Source of the DNA: Paraburkholderia sprentiae WSM5005
GTDB lineage: Bacteria; Pseudomonadota; Gammaproteobacteria; Burkholderiales; Burkholderiaceae
Direction of reading: 5' to 3'
Length of the DNA: 64,000 nt
Assembly (NCBI RefSeq): GCF_001865575.2
Contig: NZ_CP017561.2
Coordinates: forward strand, 2,046,001-2,110,000
Part shown: in pieces, positions 46,018-56,161 of the stretch
Numbering within the stretch: position 1 is the stretch's first letter
Layout of the letters: each line of letters begins with the position of its first letter
Position numbers and translations under genes: made by a program
The notes under the pieces: generated by a model
Database searches by the model: none
Told to the model about the DNA's origin: nothing
The model's input: only the letters and a program-made list of their open reading frames with translations

Positions 46018-46989
46018 TTATGCGCCCGGCGTCGTTTCCTTGAATTTGCCGTACGCCATCAGCCGTTCGAAACGGCGTTGGCGCAGGTCGTTGGTGCTCA
46101 TACCCTGGAACTGGCGCAGCGAATCGGCGAGCGCGCGGCGCAGCATCGCGGCCATGCCCTTCGGATCGCGATGCGCGCCACCGAGCGGCTCGTTGACGAT
46201 CTTGTCGATCAGACCGAGCGCCTTCAGACGATGTGCAGTGAGGCCGAGCGCTTCAGCCGCTTCCGGCGCCTTCGCGGCGCTCTTCCACAGGATCGACGCG
46301 CAGCCTTCCGGCGAGATCACCGAGTAGGTCGAGAACTGCAACATCAGCACGCTGTCGCCCACCGCGATAGCGAGTGCGCCGCCCGAGCCGCCCTCGCCGA
46401 TGATCGTCGCGATCAGCGGCGTCTTCAGCTCGGCCATCACATACAGATTGCGGCCGATCGCTTCGGACTGGCCGCGCTCTTCCGCGCCGATGCCGGGGTA
46501 TGCGCCCGGCGTGTCGATGAACGTGAAGATCGGCAGCCCGAACTTCTCGGCGAGGCGCATCAGACGTTCCGCCTTGCGATAGCCTTCCGGACGTGGCATG
46601 CCGAAGTTGCGCAGTGCGCGCTCCTTGGTGTCACGGCCTTTCTGATGACCGATCACCATGCACGCCTGGCCGTTGAACCGCGCGAGACCGCCGACGATCG
46701 ACAGATCGTCCGCGAAGTTACGGTCGCCATGCAGTTCATGGAAGTCGGTAAACAGCTCACTCACGTAGTCGAACGTGTACGGACGCTGCGGATGACGGGC
46801 GATTTGCGAAACCTGCCACGGTGTGAGGTTCGCATACAGATCTTTGGTGAGCTGCTGGCTCTTCTTGGACAGCCGCTCGATCTCTTCCGAAATATCGACG
46901 GCCGAGTCGTCCTGCACGAAGCGCAATTCTTCGATCTTCGCTTCGAGTTCAGCGATCGGCTGTTCGAAATCCAGAAACGTGGTCTTCAT
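46018..46989 (-). CDS. accA: Acetyl-CoA carboxylase carboxyltransferase subunit alpha
   Basis: Alpha half of the carboxyltransferase making malonyl-CoA for fatty-acid synthesis. The 323 residues start with [22 protein letters not shown] split over the first 22 positions, with [31 protein letters not shown] and [15 protein letters not shown]. Length is standard (Escherichia coli 319). Between the alkA-like gene and tilS. Confidence 0.97.
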   Translation of the reverse strand: MKTTFLDFEQPIAELEAKIEELRFVQDDSAVDISEEIERLSKKSQQLTKDLYANLTPWQVSQIARHPQRPYTFDYVSELFTDFHELHGDRNFADDLSIVGGLARFNGQACMVIGHQKGRDTKERALRNFGMPRPEGYRKAERLMRLAEKFGLPIFTFIDTPGAYPGIGAEERGQSEAIGRNLYVMAELKTPLIATIIGEGGSGGALAIAVGDSVLMLQFSTYSVISPEGCASILWKSAAKAPEAAEALGLTAHRLKALGLIDKIVNEPLGGAHRDPKGMAAMLRRALADSLRQFQGMSTNDLRQRRFERLMAYGKFKETTPGA

Positions 46990-47117
46990 TGGTTGTAATC
47001 CTTGGACTTACCGGGCAGCGCGTATTCTAACCGCGCGCGCCGATGTCAAAACCATTTCTCAACTATCGAGATCATATACGCGATAGTCTGTGAGACGGTT
47101 TGGTTTCCTGTTCTTCT

Positions 47118-48224
47118 TCAATAGTCGACCGGCAACGGATCGAGACTACGCCACATGTACCAGGTCGCGACGGTGCGCCACGGCTCCCAGTTCGCGGCAA
47201 CCTCGCGCGCTTCGCTGCGCGTGACGGGTTCACCGCTGAAATAGTTGACGCTGATCGCCCGGATCAGGCCGAGGTCGTCGAGCGGCAGTACGTCGGGGCG
47301 CGACAGGTTGAAGATCAGGAACATCTCCGCGGTCCAGCGGCCGATGCCGCGAATCTGCGTGAGTTCGGCGATCACTGCCTCGTCGTCCATCGACGTCCAC
47401 TTGCCGACGTGCAACGCGCCCGACACGAAATGCTGCGCGAGATCGAGTACGTACTCGGCCTTGCGTTTGGACAAACCGCACGCGTTGAGCTTCTCGAGCC
47501 CGAGCTTGATGAACTGTTGCGGCACGAGTTTCGGACACGCTGCTTCGACCTTCGACCACACCGCCTGCGCCGACGCGACCGAAATCTGCTGGCCGACCAC
47601 CGAGCGCGCGAGCGTGACGAACGGATCGCCACGACTGAGCAGATGCACGGGGCCGAACTTTGGAATCAGCTTCTTCAGAATGCGATCGCGCTTGACGAGA
47701 TCCGCGCACGCCTTGTCCCAATACGCGGGACGCGTGACCTCAGGCGCGAGACCGCCGATCTGCACCGGCACGGCGACTTCGTTCGCAAGCGATGCGACAC
47801 CGGCCGCTTCCCCGCCCGCGCTGACCGCACTCGCCGACGCGGCCGACACGCGCGTCTTGCGCACGACTTCGCCCGCGTTCATGTCGCGTGCGAGCTCCTG
47901 CACGTCGCCGCCGAGCTCGGCCGGCAATGCGCCGTTGGGCTTTGCGCGCGACGCCGTTTTCGCGCGCTTCGCAGCCGGCGCATGCGCGGCTTCGGTGAGC
48001 GCGCCGCCCGCGCCATTGAGCGAACGTTTGGCGGTGCTCTTCTTAGCCGCGGCAGAGCCAGCTTTCGCCGCCGCCCCGGCCGCTTTCGACGACGCTTTGT
48101 CTACCGCGTTGCCGCCCGCGCGAGTCGACGTACGCGTCGACTTAGCCGCGGCAGCCGACGCCGCGGCTGCCGCCCTGGTTTGAGACGCCGCGCGTTTAGC
48201 CGGCGTCTTCGTGGCCGTTGCCAT
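47118..48224 (-). CDS. DNA-3-methyladenine glycosylase II-like, with basic N-terminal tail
   Basis: HhH-GPD base-excision enzyme that removes alkylated purines. The catalytic domain (about 165-368) has DPFVTLARSVVGQQIS, the helix-hairpin-helix LTQIRGIGRWTAEMFLIF and the catalytic Asp in LPLDDLGL. The first 160 residues are low complexity: Ala, Lys, Arg, Ser and Thr with few hydrophobics, like a histone H1 tail, probably disordered and DNA-binding. An internal ATG at residue 115 could give a shorter form. Between cysS and accA, 47 bases after cysS. Confidence 0.9.
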   Translation of the reverse strand: MATATKTPAKRAASQTRAAAAASAAAAKSTRTSTRAGGNAVDKASSKAAGAAAKAGSAAAKKSTAKRSLNGAGGALTEAAHAPAAKRAKTASRAKPNGALPAELGGDVQELARDMNAGEVVRKTRVSAASASAVSAGGEAAGVASLANEVAVPVQIGGLAPEVTRPAYWDKACADLVKRDRILKKLIPKFGPVHLLSRGDPFVTLARSVVGQQISVASAQAVWSKVEAACPKLVPQQFIKLGLEKLNACGLSKRKAEYVLDLAQHFVSGALHVGKWTSMDDEAVIAELTQIRGIGRWTAEMFLIFNLSRPDVLPLDDLGLIRAISVNYFSGEPVTRSEAREVAANWEPWRTVATWYMWRSLDPLPVDY

Positions 48225-48271
48225 CCTGCCTCCTGCCTGGCGAGTCGTTCAGAGGGAAGTACGAGGTGCGC

Positions 48272-49669
48272 TCACACGCGCCGCCACTCGGTCAACCCGC
48301 CGGGTTTGTCTTCAAGGGCAACGCCGGCATCGAGCAATTCAGCCCGGATCCGGTCTGCTGCCGCATAGTCCTTTGCCTGCTTGGCGGCGATGCGCGCGGC
48401 GATCTTCGCTTCGATCGCGGCGGGCTCGAGCGCGCCTTCGGCTGCAGCACCCGCTGCCTGCTGCAGGTAGGCACGCGGTTCGCGTCCGAGCAGCCCGAGC
48501 ACCGCGCCAAGCGCGTGCAATTGACGGGCCAGCGCGGGGTCGCGCGTGCGGTTCAACTCAGTGGCCAGTTCGAACAGCACCGACACGGCCACCGGCGTGT
48601 TGAAGTCGTCGTTCATCGCCGCCCGGAAGCGCTGCGCATGCGCTTCGTTCCAGTCAAGCTCGGCGCTATCGGGTGTCACGTCTTTCAACGCCGTGTACAA
48701 ACGCGCGAGTGCATTGCGCGCGTCGTCGATATGCACGTCGCTATAGTTCAGCGGCGAGCGGTAATGCGCGCGCGCGATGAAGAAACGCACCACCTCTGCA
48801 TCGTACTGCGCGAGCACTTCGCGAATCGTAAAAAAATTGTTCAACGACTTCGACATCTTCTCATTGTCGATCTGTACGTAGCCGTTGTGCATCCAGTAAT
48901 TGACGAATGTTTGTCCGGTCGCGGCCTCGCTTTGCGCGATCTCGTTTTCGTGGTGCGGAAACTGCAAGTCCTGCCCGCCACCGTGAATGTCGAACTGTTC
49001 ACCGAGCAGCGTGCAGCCCATCGCCGAGCACTCGATGTGCCAGCCGGGACGACCGCGGCCGTACTTCGAATCCCAGCCGGTGTCGACCGGTTCCTCGGGC
49101 TTCGCCTGCTTCCATAGCACGAAGTCGAGCGGATCCTGTTTCGCGTCGTTGGCCGCGACCCGTTCGCCCGCGCGCAGGTCTTCGAGCGACTTGCCCGACA
49201 GCTTTCCGTAGCCTTCGAATTTGCGTACCGCGTAGTTGACGTCGCCGTCGCTTGCCTGGTACGCGTAGCCGTTTTTCTCGAGCGTTTCGATCATGCCGAG
49301 CATCTGCGCAATGAAGTCGGTCGCGCGCGGCTCGATGTCCGGGCGCTCGATGCCGAGCGCGTCCGCGTCTTCGTGCAGCGCGGTGATGAAGCGATCAGTC
49401 AGCGATTTGATGGTTTCGCCGTTCTCGACTGCGCGCTTGATGATCTTGTCGTCGATATCGGTGATGTTGCGCACGTAGGTCACGTCGTAGCCGAGTGTGC
49501 GCAACCAGCGCTGCACGATGTCGAACACGACCATCACGCGCGCATGACCGACGTGACAATAGTCGTACACGGTCATCCCGCAGACGTACATCTTCACGAC
49601 CCCGGCACGAAGCGGCACGAAAGTCTGTTTGTCACGCGCGAGCGTGTTGTAGATGCGCAGAGATTCCAT
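48272..49669 (-). CDS. cysS: Cysteinyl-tRNA synthetase
   Basis: Class I synthetase charging tRNA-Cys. The 465 residues have the zinc ligand Cys in [17 protein letters not shown] (HIGH motif 39-42), WHIECSAM with further zinc ligands, and KMSKSLNNF. The start [10 protein letters not shown] follows the family; the frame is open 126 codons upstream without similarity. Divergent from the TPR gene; first gene of the minus-strand run to lysC. Confidence 0.97.
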   Translation of the reverse strand: MESLRIYNTLARDKQTFVPLRAGVVKMYVCGMTVYDYCHVGHARVMVVFDIVQRWLRTLGYDVTYVRNITDIDDKIIKRAVENGETIKSLTDRFITALHEDADALGIERPDIEPRATDFIAQMLGMIETLEKNGYAYQASDGDVNYAVRKFEGYGKLSGKSLEDLRAGERVAANDAKQDPLDFVLWKQAKPEEPVDTGWDSKYGRGRPGWHIECSAMGCTLLGEQFDIHGGGQDLQFPHHENEIAQSEAATGQTFVNYWMHNGYVQIDNEKMSKSLNNFFTIREVLAQYDAEVVRFFIARAHYRSPLNYSDVHIDDARNALARLYTALKDVTPDSAELDWNEAHAQRFRAAMNDDFNTPVAVSVLFELATELNRTRDPALARQLHALGAVLGLLGREPRAYLQQAAGAAAEGALEPAAIEAKIAARIAAKQAKDYAAADRIRAELLDAGVALEDKPGGLTEWRRV

Positions 49670-49919
49670 AGAGAACGGTGCGTGGGCCGAAAGAAGTCCG
49701 CATTGTGCTTCATGCGCGCCGCGACCCGCGAAACGAAGACGACAGCGGGTGCATCGCATACAGCCGAAACCGGCGCACCTCGTGCAGCGATCAGGCTGCC
49801 GACGACGCTGCGAACCGGGCGGAGACGGCCACGAGTGGCGAAAAGACAGTCGGCGGTTCGACGGAACGCGCAGACCTTTTGTTAGAATGGCTCGGAGTAT
49901 AACATCCAGACCTGAGCCT

Positions 49920-50720
49920 ATGAAACACTCCAGCGGCCGCGCGCATAGCGCTGCGACCCTCGCCACCACGGCGTTTGGCAACGTTGTCGGCGGCGCTGTT
50001 GGCCGCGTTACTTTCGAAGCGGCGCGCGCCTTCGCGTGGCGCGTCACGGTCGTTGCCGCGCTTGCCGCCGTGCCGGTCGCGAGCGCTTATGCGCAGAAGG
50101 CCGCGGTGATGCCGCAAGGCCCCGCCGTGCGTGACGACACGCCGGAAATCGACGCGTCGATCGCGCAGCAAAACTGGCAAGCCGCACTGTCCCAACTCGA
50201 TGCCCGAGTCGCCGCGAATCCGCACGACGCACAGGCGAAGTTCAAACGCGCGAACGTGCTCGTGCATCTGAATCGCGACGACGAAGCGATCACCGCGTTC
50301 ACCGAACTCACCCAGCTGTATCCCGAGTTGCCCGAGCCGTACAACAACCTCGCCACGCTCTTCGCGCGGCAAGGCCGCCTGACCGAAGCGCGCGGCGCGC
50401 TCGAGATGGCCACCAAGGTCAATCCGAACTACGGCCTCGCGTTCGAGAATCTCGGCGACTTGTATCTGCGCCTCGCCGATGCCGCGTACCGTCGCGCGGA
50501 GAGCCTCGGCAAGGCGAGCGCGCGGACCTCGCAGCGTCTCGCGGAGATCCAGAAGGTCGTCTCACCGGCGCCCGCTGCCGCGGCCTCGCAGCCCGCCGCC
50601 GCGCCGACGAACGAGCCCGCCGCGCACCCCACGTCGAATATCACGGACAGCCCGAGCTTCCAGTTCGGCGGCCCGAATGGCTCGCTCGCCATGCCGCCGT
50701 ACATGGCGCCGTCGCGCTGA
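49920..50720 (+). CDS. Exported tetratricopeptide-repeat protein
   Basis: A 266-residue protein with an N-terminal hydrophobic segment ([17 protein letters not shown], about 38-54) that is probably a signal with a long n-region. Three or four TPR units span about 70-190 ([42 protein letters not shown] is split across the first two). The C-terminus is Pro/Ala-rich. It probably acts in the periplasm in protein interactions; partner unknown. 50 bases before the cyclophilin gene, so likely one operon. Confidence 0.82.
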   Translation: MKHSSGRAHSAATLATTAFGNVVGGAVGRVTFEAARAFAWRVTVVAALAAVPVASAYAQKAAVMPQGPAVRDDTPEIDASIAQQNWQAALSQLDARVAANPHDAQAKFKRANVLVHLNRDDEAITAFTELTQLYPELPEPYNNLATLFARQGRLTEARGALEMATKVNPNYGLAFENLGDLYLRLADAAYRRAESLGKASARTSQRLAEIQKVVSPAPAAAASQPAAAPTNEPAAHPTSNITDSPSFQFGGPNGSLAMPPYMAPSR

Positions 50721-50770
50721 GCGGCGGGCTCGTCGCCTGCCGCAGGTTTTCTCCAACCCCGAGGATTTTC

Positions 50771-51364
50771 ATGAAATGGTTGATGTTGGCGCTCGGCAGC
50801 GCCGCCCTCATCGCAAACGCGCCCGCTTTTGCTCAGTCTGGTTCGCAGGCCGGGTCACAGCCCGTTCATCCGTCCGTGCTGTTCAAGACGTCGGAGGGCG
50901 ACATCCGCGTCGAACTCTATCCCGAGAAAGCGCCAAAGACGGTCGCCAATTTCCTCGACTACGTGAAGGCCGGCCAATATAGCGGCACGATCTTTCATCG
51001 CGTGATTCCGGGCTTCATGATCCAGGGCGGCGGCTATACACAAAGCTTCGCCGAGAAGCCGACGCGCGCGCCGATTGCGCTCGAGAGCCGCAACGGTCTG
51101 AAGAACACCGCGGGCACGATCGCGATGGCACGCACGAGCGACCCGAATTCGGCCACCGCGCAGTTCTTCATCAACACGGTGGACAATGCCAATCTCGACT
51201 ACCCGAATCCCGACGGCAACGGCTACGCGGTGTTCGGCAAGGTCACGAACGGCATGGACGTCGTGAAGCGCATCGAAGCCACGCCCACCACCACGCGCGG
51301 CCCGATGAGCGATGTGCCGCAGAAGCCGATCGTGATCCAGTCGGCGACGGTGGTGAGCAAATAA
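50771..51364 (+). CDS. ppiA: Periplasmic cyclophilin-type peptidyl-prolyl isomerase
   Basis: 197 residues with a signal peptide (cleavage after AFA, residue 21) and a cyclophilin domain: [18 protein letters not shown] with the catalytic Arg, [17 protein letters not shown] and [15 protein letters not shown]. Assists folding of exported proteins. The tandem gene ppiB lacks a signal, so the pair serves both compartments. Confidence 0.93.
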   Translation: MKWLMLALGSAALIANAPAFAQSGSQAGSQPVHPSVLFKTSEGDIRVELYPEKAPKTVANFLDYVKAGQYSGTIFHRVIPGFMIQGGGYTQSFAEKPTRAPIALESRNGLKNTAGTIAMARTSDPNSATAQFFINTVDNANLDYPNPDGNGYAVFGKVTNGMDVVKRIEATPTTTRGPMSDVPQKPIVIQSATVVSK

Positions 51365-51488
51365 CAACGAACGAGCAAGCCAACCGCGCGGCCGAAGCGC
51401 GGAGCGCGACCCACGCCCCGGCGCGGCCTGTCCTCGGCATGACGACGCGCCGCGCCTTTTATCCACCTGTTCATCAAAGGATTCCATC

Positions 51489-51983
51489 ATGGTTGAACTG
51501 CATACGAACCACGGCGTCATCAAACTCGAACTGAACGCTGAAAAGGCGCCGAAGTCGGTCGAGAACTTCCTGAACTACGTGAAGGCCGGCCACTACGACA
51601 ACACGGTGTTTCATCGCGTGATCGACGGCTTCATGATCCAGGGCGGCGGCTTCGAACCTGGCATGAAGCAAAAGCCGACGGCCGAGCCGATTACCAACGA
51701 GGCGAACAACGGTCTCAAGAACGAGAACGGCTCGATCTCGATGGCGCGTACCAACGACCCGCATTCGGCGACCGCGCAATTCTTCATCAACGTGAACGAC
51801 AACGACTTCCTGAACCACTCGTCGCCGACGCCGCAAGGCTGGGGCTACGCGGTGTTCGGCAAGGTGGTCGAAGGCATGGACGTGGTCGAAAAGATCAAGA
51901 AGGTCAAGACCGGCTCGAAGGGCTTCCATCAGGACGTGCCCGTCGATGACGTCGTGATCGAAAAGGCTGTCGTCGTCGGCTAG
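51489..51983 (+). CDS. ppiB: Cytoplasmic cyclophilin-type peptidyl-prolyl isomerase
   Basis: 164 residues, no signal peptide. Catalytic segment [18 protein letters not shown], then [16 protein letters not shown] and [15 protein letters not shown]. Close relative of Escherichia coli PpiB. It lies 124 bases after ppiA and 62 before lpxH. Confidence 0.95.
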   Translation: MVELHTNHGVIKLELNAEKAPKSVENFLNYVKAGHYDNTVFHRVIDGFMIQGGGFEPGMKQKPTAEPITNEANNGLKNENGSISMARTNDPHSATAQFFINVNDNDFLNHSSPTPQGWGYAVFGKVVEGMDVVEKIKKVKTGSKGFHQDVPVDDVVIEKAVVVG

Positions 51984-52045
51984 GCTATGAGTGAGTCGCG
52001 CCTCGTGTGGCGTCGACTCCTTTGAACTGAAATCAGGCACCTTCA

Positions 52046-52843
52046 ATGCTGCAAGAGACGCCGCTGCGAAGCGTCGCCGCGGGCGTGCCTGGCGAGGGCC
52101 AACGCCCGCACGCCGCGCGCCCTTTTTTCTTCCTCTCCGATCTGCATCTGAGCGAGGCGATCCCGCGCACAGTCGCCGCGTTCGAGCATTTCATCCGGGT
52201 GAGCGCGCAAGCGGCCGATTCGGTGTTCATCCTCGGCGACCTGTTCGAGTACTGGGTCGGCGACGACATGCTGAGCGAGCCGTTCGTCGCCGATGTTGCG
52301 GCGCTGCTGCACACGCTGTCCGAGCGTGGCATCGCGCTGTACATCATGCACGGCAATCGCGACTTTCTACTGGGCAAGCGTTTCATGAAAGCGGCCGGCG
52401 CGATCTGGCTGCCCGATCCGTTCGTGATCACCGCGTTCGGTACGCGCATTGCGCTCGCCCATGGCGATGGCCTGTGCACCGCAGATCGCGGCTATCAGCT
52501 CTTCAGGCATTTCGCGCGCAATCGACTCGCGCAAGCACTGTTTCTCGCGTGGCCGTTCCGCTGGCGCCGCAAGCTCGCCGAGAATATGCGCTCGAACAGC
52601 GAGCATGGCCGCACACGGCCGATGTCGATCAGGTATGACGTGACGCCGAAAGCCGTCGCCGCGCTGTTCAGGAAATCGAAGACGGCGACGATCGTTCATG
52701 GGCATACGCATCTGCCCGCGCGGCATCGCGAGCCGGGCGGCACGCGCTGGGTTCTGCCGGACTGGGATCTCGATCACGGCGAGCACCGGGGCGGATATCT
52801 GAAGATCGATGCCGACGGGATTCGAGCGTTGCCGCTGGATTGA
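52046..52843 (+). CDS. lpxH: UDP-2,3-diacylglucosamine hydrolase
   Basis: Lipid A enzyme releasing UMP to give lipid X, at the inner membrane. Metallophosphoesterase residues: D32 and H34 (LSDLHLSE), GDLFEYW from 64, GNRD 103-106, HGDGLCT, and HGHTHLPARH. 265 residues with a slightly long N-terminus (RPHAARP before the first strand). Converges on cysE. Confidence 0.95.
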   Translation: MLQETPLRSVAAGVPGEGQRPHAARPFFFLSDLHLSEAIPRTVAAFEHFIRVSAQAADSVFILGDLFEYWVGDDMLSEPFVADVAALLHTLSERGIALYIMHGNRDFLLGKRFMKAAGAIWLPDPFVITAFGTRIALAHGDGLCTADRGYQLFRHFARNRLAQALFLAWPFRWRRKLAENMRSNSEHGRTRPMSIRYDVTPKAVAALFRKSKTATIVHGHTHLPARHREPGGTRWVLPDWDLDHGEHRGGYLKIDADGIRALPLD

Positions 52844-52889
52844 CCTTGCTGGATACCACGCGCGCAGGGCGCTGCCGGTGCGCCGAGAT

Positions 52890-53726
52890 CTAGCGCTCCG
52901 CCGCCACCCCATCGACCTTCCCCGCGATCGCCGCCGACAGCCGCCGCAAATCGAGCAACGCCGCATCCGCGCCTTGCAGCCCTTCCAGGCTCGTGCCGAG
53001 CCGCTCTAGGGCATCGACGATTTCATCGATACGCCGCGCCTGGGTAGCCGCATGATCGATCAGGCCGTGAATCGCGAGCGACACCGGATCGTCCGCATTG
53101 GGCGTGATGCCGTATGCGCAGAACGCGCTGATTGCGCTGCCACGCTTTGCGTCGCGCGTCGCGTGGTTCGACTCCGCGTTCGCCCCGCTCGCGGCCGCGG
53201 CGACCGCTGCCGCTGGCACGATGATTCGCGCCGGATTGCCGACCGCCGTGCCGCGCGCGGGCACCGGCTTGGTCACGACCGCATTCGATCCGATCTTCGC
53301 GTCCGCGCCGACCGTGAAGCCGCCGAGCACCTTCGCGCCCGCACCGACGATCACACCGCGCTCGAGTGTCGGATGCCGCTTCGCGCCGCGCGTCAGCGAC
53401 GTGCCACCGAGCGTCACACCCTGATAGATCGTGCAGTCGTCGCCGATCTGCGCGGTCTCGCCGATCACGACGCCCATGCCGTGATCGATGAACACACGCC
53501 GCCCTACCGTCGCGCCCGGATGGATCTCGATGCCCGTCATGAAGCGCGCCATCTGCGACACGAAACGCGCGAGCCAGCGGCGCTTCGCGCGCCAGCACGT
53601 GTGCGCGATCCGGTGCAGCACGAGCGCGTGCAGCCCCGGATAACACGTGAGCACTTCCCATGCGCTGCGGGCGGCGGGATCGCGCTCGCGGATCGTGGCG
53701 ATATCTTCGCGAAGTCTCGTGAACAT
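52890..53726 (-). CDS. cysE: Serine O-acetyltransferase
   Basis: Makes O-acetylserine for cysteine synthesis. Left-handed beta-helix hexapeptide repeats dominate residues 60-170 ([28 protein letters not shown], split), with [25 protein letters not shown] and GNPARI. 278 residues; the last 100 include an Ala-rich linker and helical tail not found in short SAT enzymes. It starts 253 bases after the trmJ stop. Confidence 0.93.
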   Translation of the reverse strand: MFTRLREDIATIRERDPAARSAWEVLTCYPGLHALVLHRIAHTCWRAKRRWLARFVSQMARFMTGIEIHPGATVGRRVFIDHGMGVVIGETAQIGDDCTIYQGVTLGGTSLTRGAKRHPTLERGVIVGAGAKVLGGFTVGADAKIGSNAVVTKPVPARGTAVGNPARIIVPAAAVAAAASGANAESNHATRDAKRGSAISAFCAYGITPNADDPVSLAIHGLIDHAATQARRIDEIVDALERLGTSLEGLQGADAALLDLRRLSAAIAGKVDGVAAER

Positions 53727-53979
53727 GGCAGGGACTGTGTTGTTGGGGGGAAACCGTCTGCGTGAGCGGGACCGCGCTTTGCGCTTGCGCGAGCCTCTGC
53801 ATTTCGCGCCACGCCCGACGGCATTGCTGCCGCTTAGCACGGCGGCAGCTTTGCTTCTAACGTTTGGTGGATTGTAGGTCGATTGCGCGAAACCTGCCGG
53901 AAGCCCCCGACCTCGGCAAGGTTGTCGTCAGCTGAAGGCGGCGCATCAGGTGCGCCGTGCCGAACGGACCGACGGACCG

Positions 53980-54810
53980 TCAACCGGTGCGCTTGTTCTT
54001 GAGCAGGATGTGCCTGGCGATGCCGCGCACGATGTTGACCTCCTCGGGCTCGAGGCCCGAGCGCGCGAACAGCCGGCGCAGCCGTGACATCAGCCTTTTC
54101 GGATTGGCCGGATCGAGAAACTCGAGCGCGACCAGTGCGCTCTCCAGATGCGCGAACATGCTCTCGATCTCGTCGCTGGCCGCCATCCGCGTGCGCGTGC
54201 CGGCGGATTCGGCCCGCGCTGCGACGGCTGCCGCGGCGGGCGCGCCGTCGGTCGTCTCTTCGGAGCCGAGATACGCGGTGCGAAGTTCATAGGCGAGCAC
54301 CTGCACCGCCTGCGCGAGGTTGAGCGAGCTGTAGGCCGGATTGGCCGGAATATGCGCGATCGCGCTGCATCGCTCGACGTCCTCGTTCGACAAGCCCGCG
54401 CGCTCGTTGCCGAACACCAGCGCGATCTCGCCGCGCATCGCCTCCGTGTGCGCGGCGGCGGCTGCCGCACGCGGCGTCCATTGCGGCGGACCGTATTCGC
54501 GTAGTCGCGCGGTCAGCGCGATCGACCAGTGCACGCCAGCCAGTGCCTCGGCGAGTGACGCTACCACGTGCACGGAGGCGAGCACGTCGTCGGCGCCGCT
54601 CGCCATCGCAATGGCTTCAGGATCGTTCTGCACGCTCGGCACGCGCGGCGACACGAGCACGAGCCGCGAAAAGCCCATGGTTTTCAGCGCGCGCGCCGCG
54701 GCGCCGACATTGCCGGGATGGCTGGGCTCGACCAGCACGAAACGCGTCGACGTGAAGCCGCCACGCAAGTCGGCCACGGCGGGGTCGGAGGAATGGCGGA
54801 TGTGGTCCAC
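53980..54810 (-). CDS. trmJ: tRNA (cytidine/uridine-2'-O-)-methyltransferase TrmJ
   Basis: SPOUT methylase of position 32 in tRNA. Motif 1 VLVEPSHPGNVGAAARALKTMGF, then IALVFGNERAGLSNEDVERC and IPANPAYSSLNLAQAVQVLAYEL form the knot. 276 residues with an Ala-rich C-terminal region and a helical extension. Divergent from suhB. Confidence 0.94.
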   Translation of the reverse strand: MDHIRHSSDPAVADLRGGFTSTRFVLVEPSHPGNVGAAARALKTMGFSRLVLVSPRVPSVQNDPEAIAMASGADDVLASVHVVASLAEALAGVHWSIALTARLREYGPPQWTPRAAAAAAHTEAMRGEIALVFGNERAGLSNEDVERCSAIAHIPANPAYSSLNLAQAVQVLAYELRTAYLGSEETTDGAPAAAAVAARAESAGTRTRMAASDEIESMFAHLESALVALEFLDPANPKRLMSRLRRLFARSGLEPEEVNIVRGIARHILLKNKRTG

Positions 54811-55142
54811 GATGAAACTCGGCTGGCTAGTGATTCAAGACGCGTATGGTAGCGCCAACGGGCGCCGGCGCCGAATCGGACGTATGCGTGCGCCCCTGCG
54901 CGAGGGCGCTCGGACTCAGGTAAAATACCGCTTCTCGCGTCTGCCGCCGACGTTTGCGGAAGCTTCCGTCGAACTGGGCGCACCGTTCTTATTCAATTCG
55001 TCTCCGTCGACGGAATGCGCTCCGGTTTGATAGCCGGTTGGCGTTCCGTGCTGTTTTTCGCGTCGTCGCGGCGCCCGTCAGCGCAGGCTTCGCGCTTATT
55101 TTCCGGCCGGCAGCCATGCTGCCCCGGCACAAGGATCAGTTT
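54811..55142. other. 332-base divergent region, trmJ/suhB
   Basis: No gene recognised. It contains TAAAAT at 54921-54926 as a possible -10 for suhB, without a clear -35. The suhB frame stays open back to 54954, but this part shows no family similarity. Confidence 0.4.
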
Positions 55143-55946
55143 ATGCATCCCATGCTCAATATCGCTGTGAAGGCCGCGCGCCGCGCAGCTCAGATCATCA
55201 CACGCGCATCGCTCGATCTCGACCTGCTCCAGGTCAGCAAGAAACAGCACAACGATTTCGTCACGGAGGTCGACAAAGCGTCCGAAGCGGCGATCATCGA
55301 AACGCTGAAGACCGCCTATCCCGATCACGCCATCCTCGCCGAAGAGTCGGGCAAGTCGGACGACGATTCCGAATACCAGTGGATCATCGATCCGCTCGAC
55401 GGCACCACCAACTTCATCCACGGCTTCCCGTACTACTGCGTGTCGATCGCGCTCGCGCATAAGGGCGTCGTCACGCAGGCCGTCGTGTATGACCCGAACC
55501 GCAACGATCTGTTCGTCGCATCACGCGGCCGTGGCGCGTTCGTCAACGATCGCCGCATCCGCGTCGCCAGGCGCGACCGCCTCGCCGACTGCCTGATCGG
55601 CACCGGCTTCCCGTTCCGCGCGCAGGACAGCCTCGAATCGTACGGCCGTCAGTTCGCCGAGATGACCCAAGCCTGCGCGGGCCTGCGCCGTCCGGGCGCT
55701 GCAGCGCTCGATCTGGCCAACGTCGCGGCCGGCCGCATGGACGGCTTCTTCGAGCAGGGCCTGAACGCTTGGGACGTCGCGGCGGGCAGCTTGCTGATCA
55801 CCGAAGCCGGTGGTCTGGTCGGCAACTACACCGGTGATTCGGAGTTCCTGCACGTCGGCGAAGTCGTCGCGGGCAACGCGAAGGTCTACGCGCAGATGGT
55901 TCCGATCCTGTCGCGCTACAGCCGCACGCGTGAGCATTCGGCGTAA
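55143..55946 (+). CDS. suhB: Inositol-1-monophosphatase family protein SuhB
   Basis: Magnesium-dependent phosphatase; SuhB also acts with NusA-type factors in rRNA transcription antitermination. The metal site is AEESG and [16 protein letters not shown], with [16 protein letters not shown] at the C-terminus. 267 residues equals the Escherichia coli protein. AAGGA lies 8 bases before the ATG, terminator downstream. Confidence 0.95.
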   Translation: MHPMLNIAVKAARRAAQIITRASLDLDLLQVSKKQHNDFVTEVDKASEAAIIETLKTAYPDHAILAEESGKSDDDSEYQWIIDPLDGTTNFIHGFPYYCVSIALAHKGVVTQAVVYDPNRNDLFVASRGRGAFVNDRRIRVARRDRLADCLIGTGFPFRAQDSLESYGRQFAEMTQACAGLRRPGAAALDLANVAAGRMDGFFEQGLNAWDVAAGSLLITEAGGLVGNYTGDSEFLHVGEVVAGNAKVYAQMVPILSRYSRTREHSA

Positions 55947-55997
55947 GCTGCGCCACCGCCACGGCCGGTCCGCGGCAACCCATTAACGGATGTGCAG

Positions 55998-56021
55998 AAA
56001 AGCGGCTTCGGCCGCTTTTTT
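55998..56021 (+). terminator. Terminator after suhB
   Basis: AAAAGCGGC, loop TTCG, GCCGCTTTTTT; a stable tetraloop hairpin 51 bases past the stop. Confidence 0.9.
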
Positions 56022-56161
56022 GTTTGGTGGCGCTGCAGTGAGCGGGGCTTCGTGCTACAAGTGGGAGTCGTTGGCGCGGGACTCGGCCGGGTCCGTTCCC
56101 TGCTCCATGCCGCTTTGACCCTGCCCGACTTTCTCCCCGGGCGCAGCGTCCAACCTGCCCC

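Noticed and set aside
48225..48271. Separate transcription unit starting at the alkA-like gene
   Set aside because: The 47-base gap after cysS has no terminator or promoter, so the genes are more simply read as one run.
49879..49903. TTGTTA and TATAAC as a promoter of the TPR gene
   Set aside because: Spacing is only 13 bases, too short for a sigma-70 promoter.
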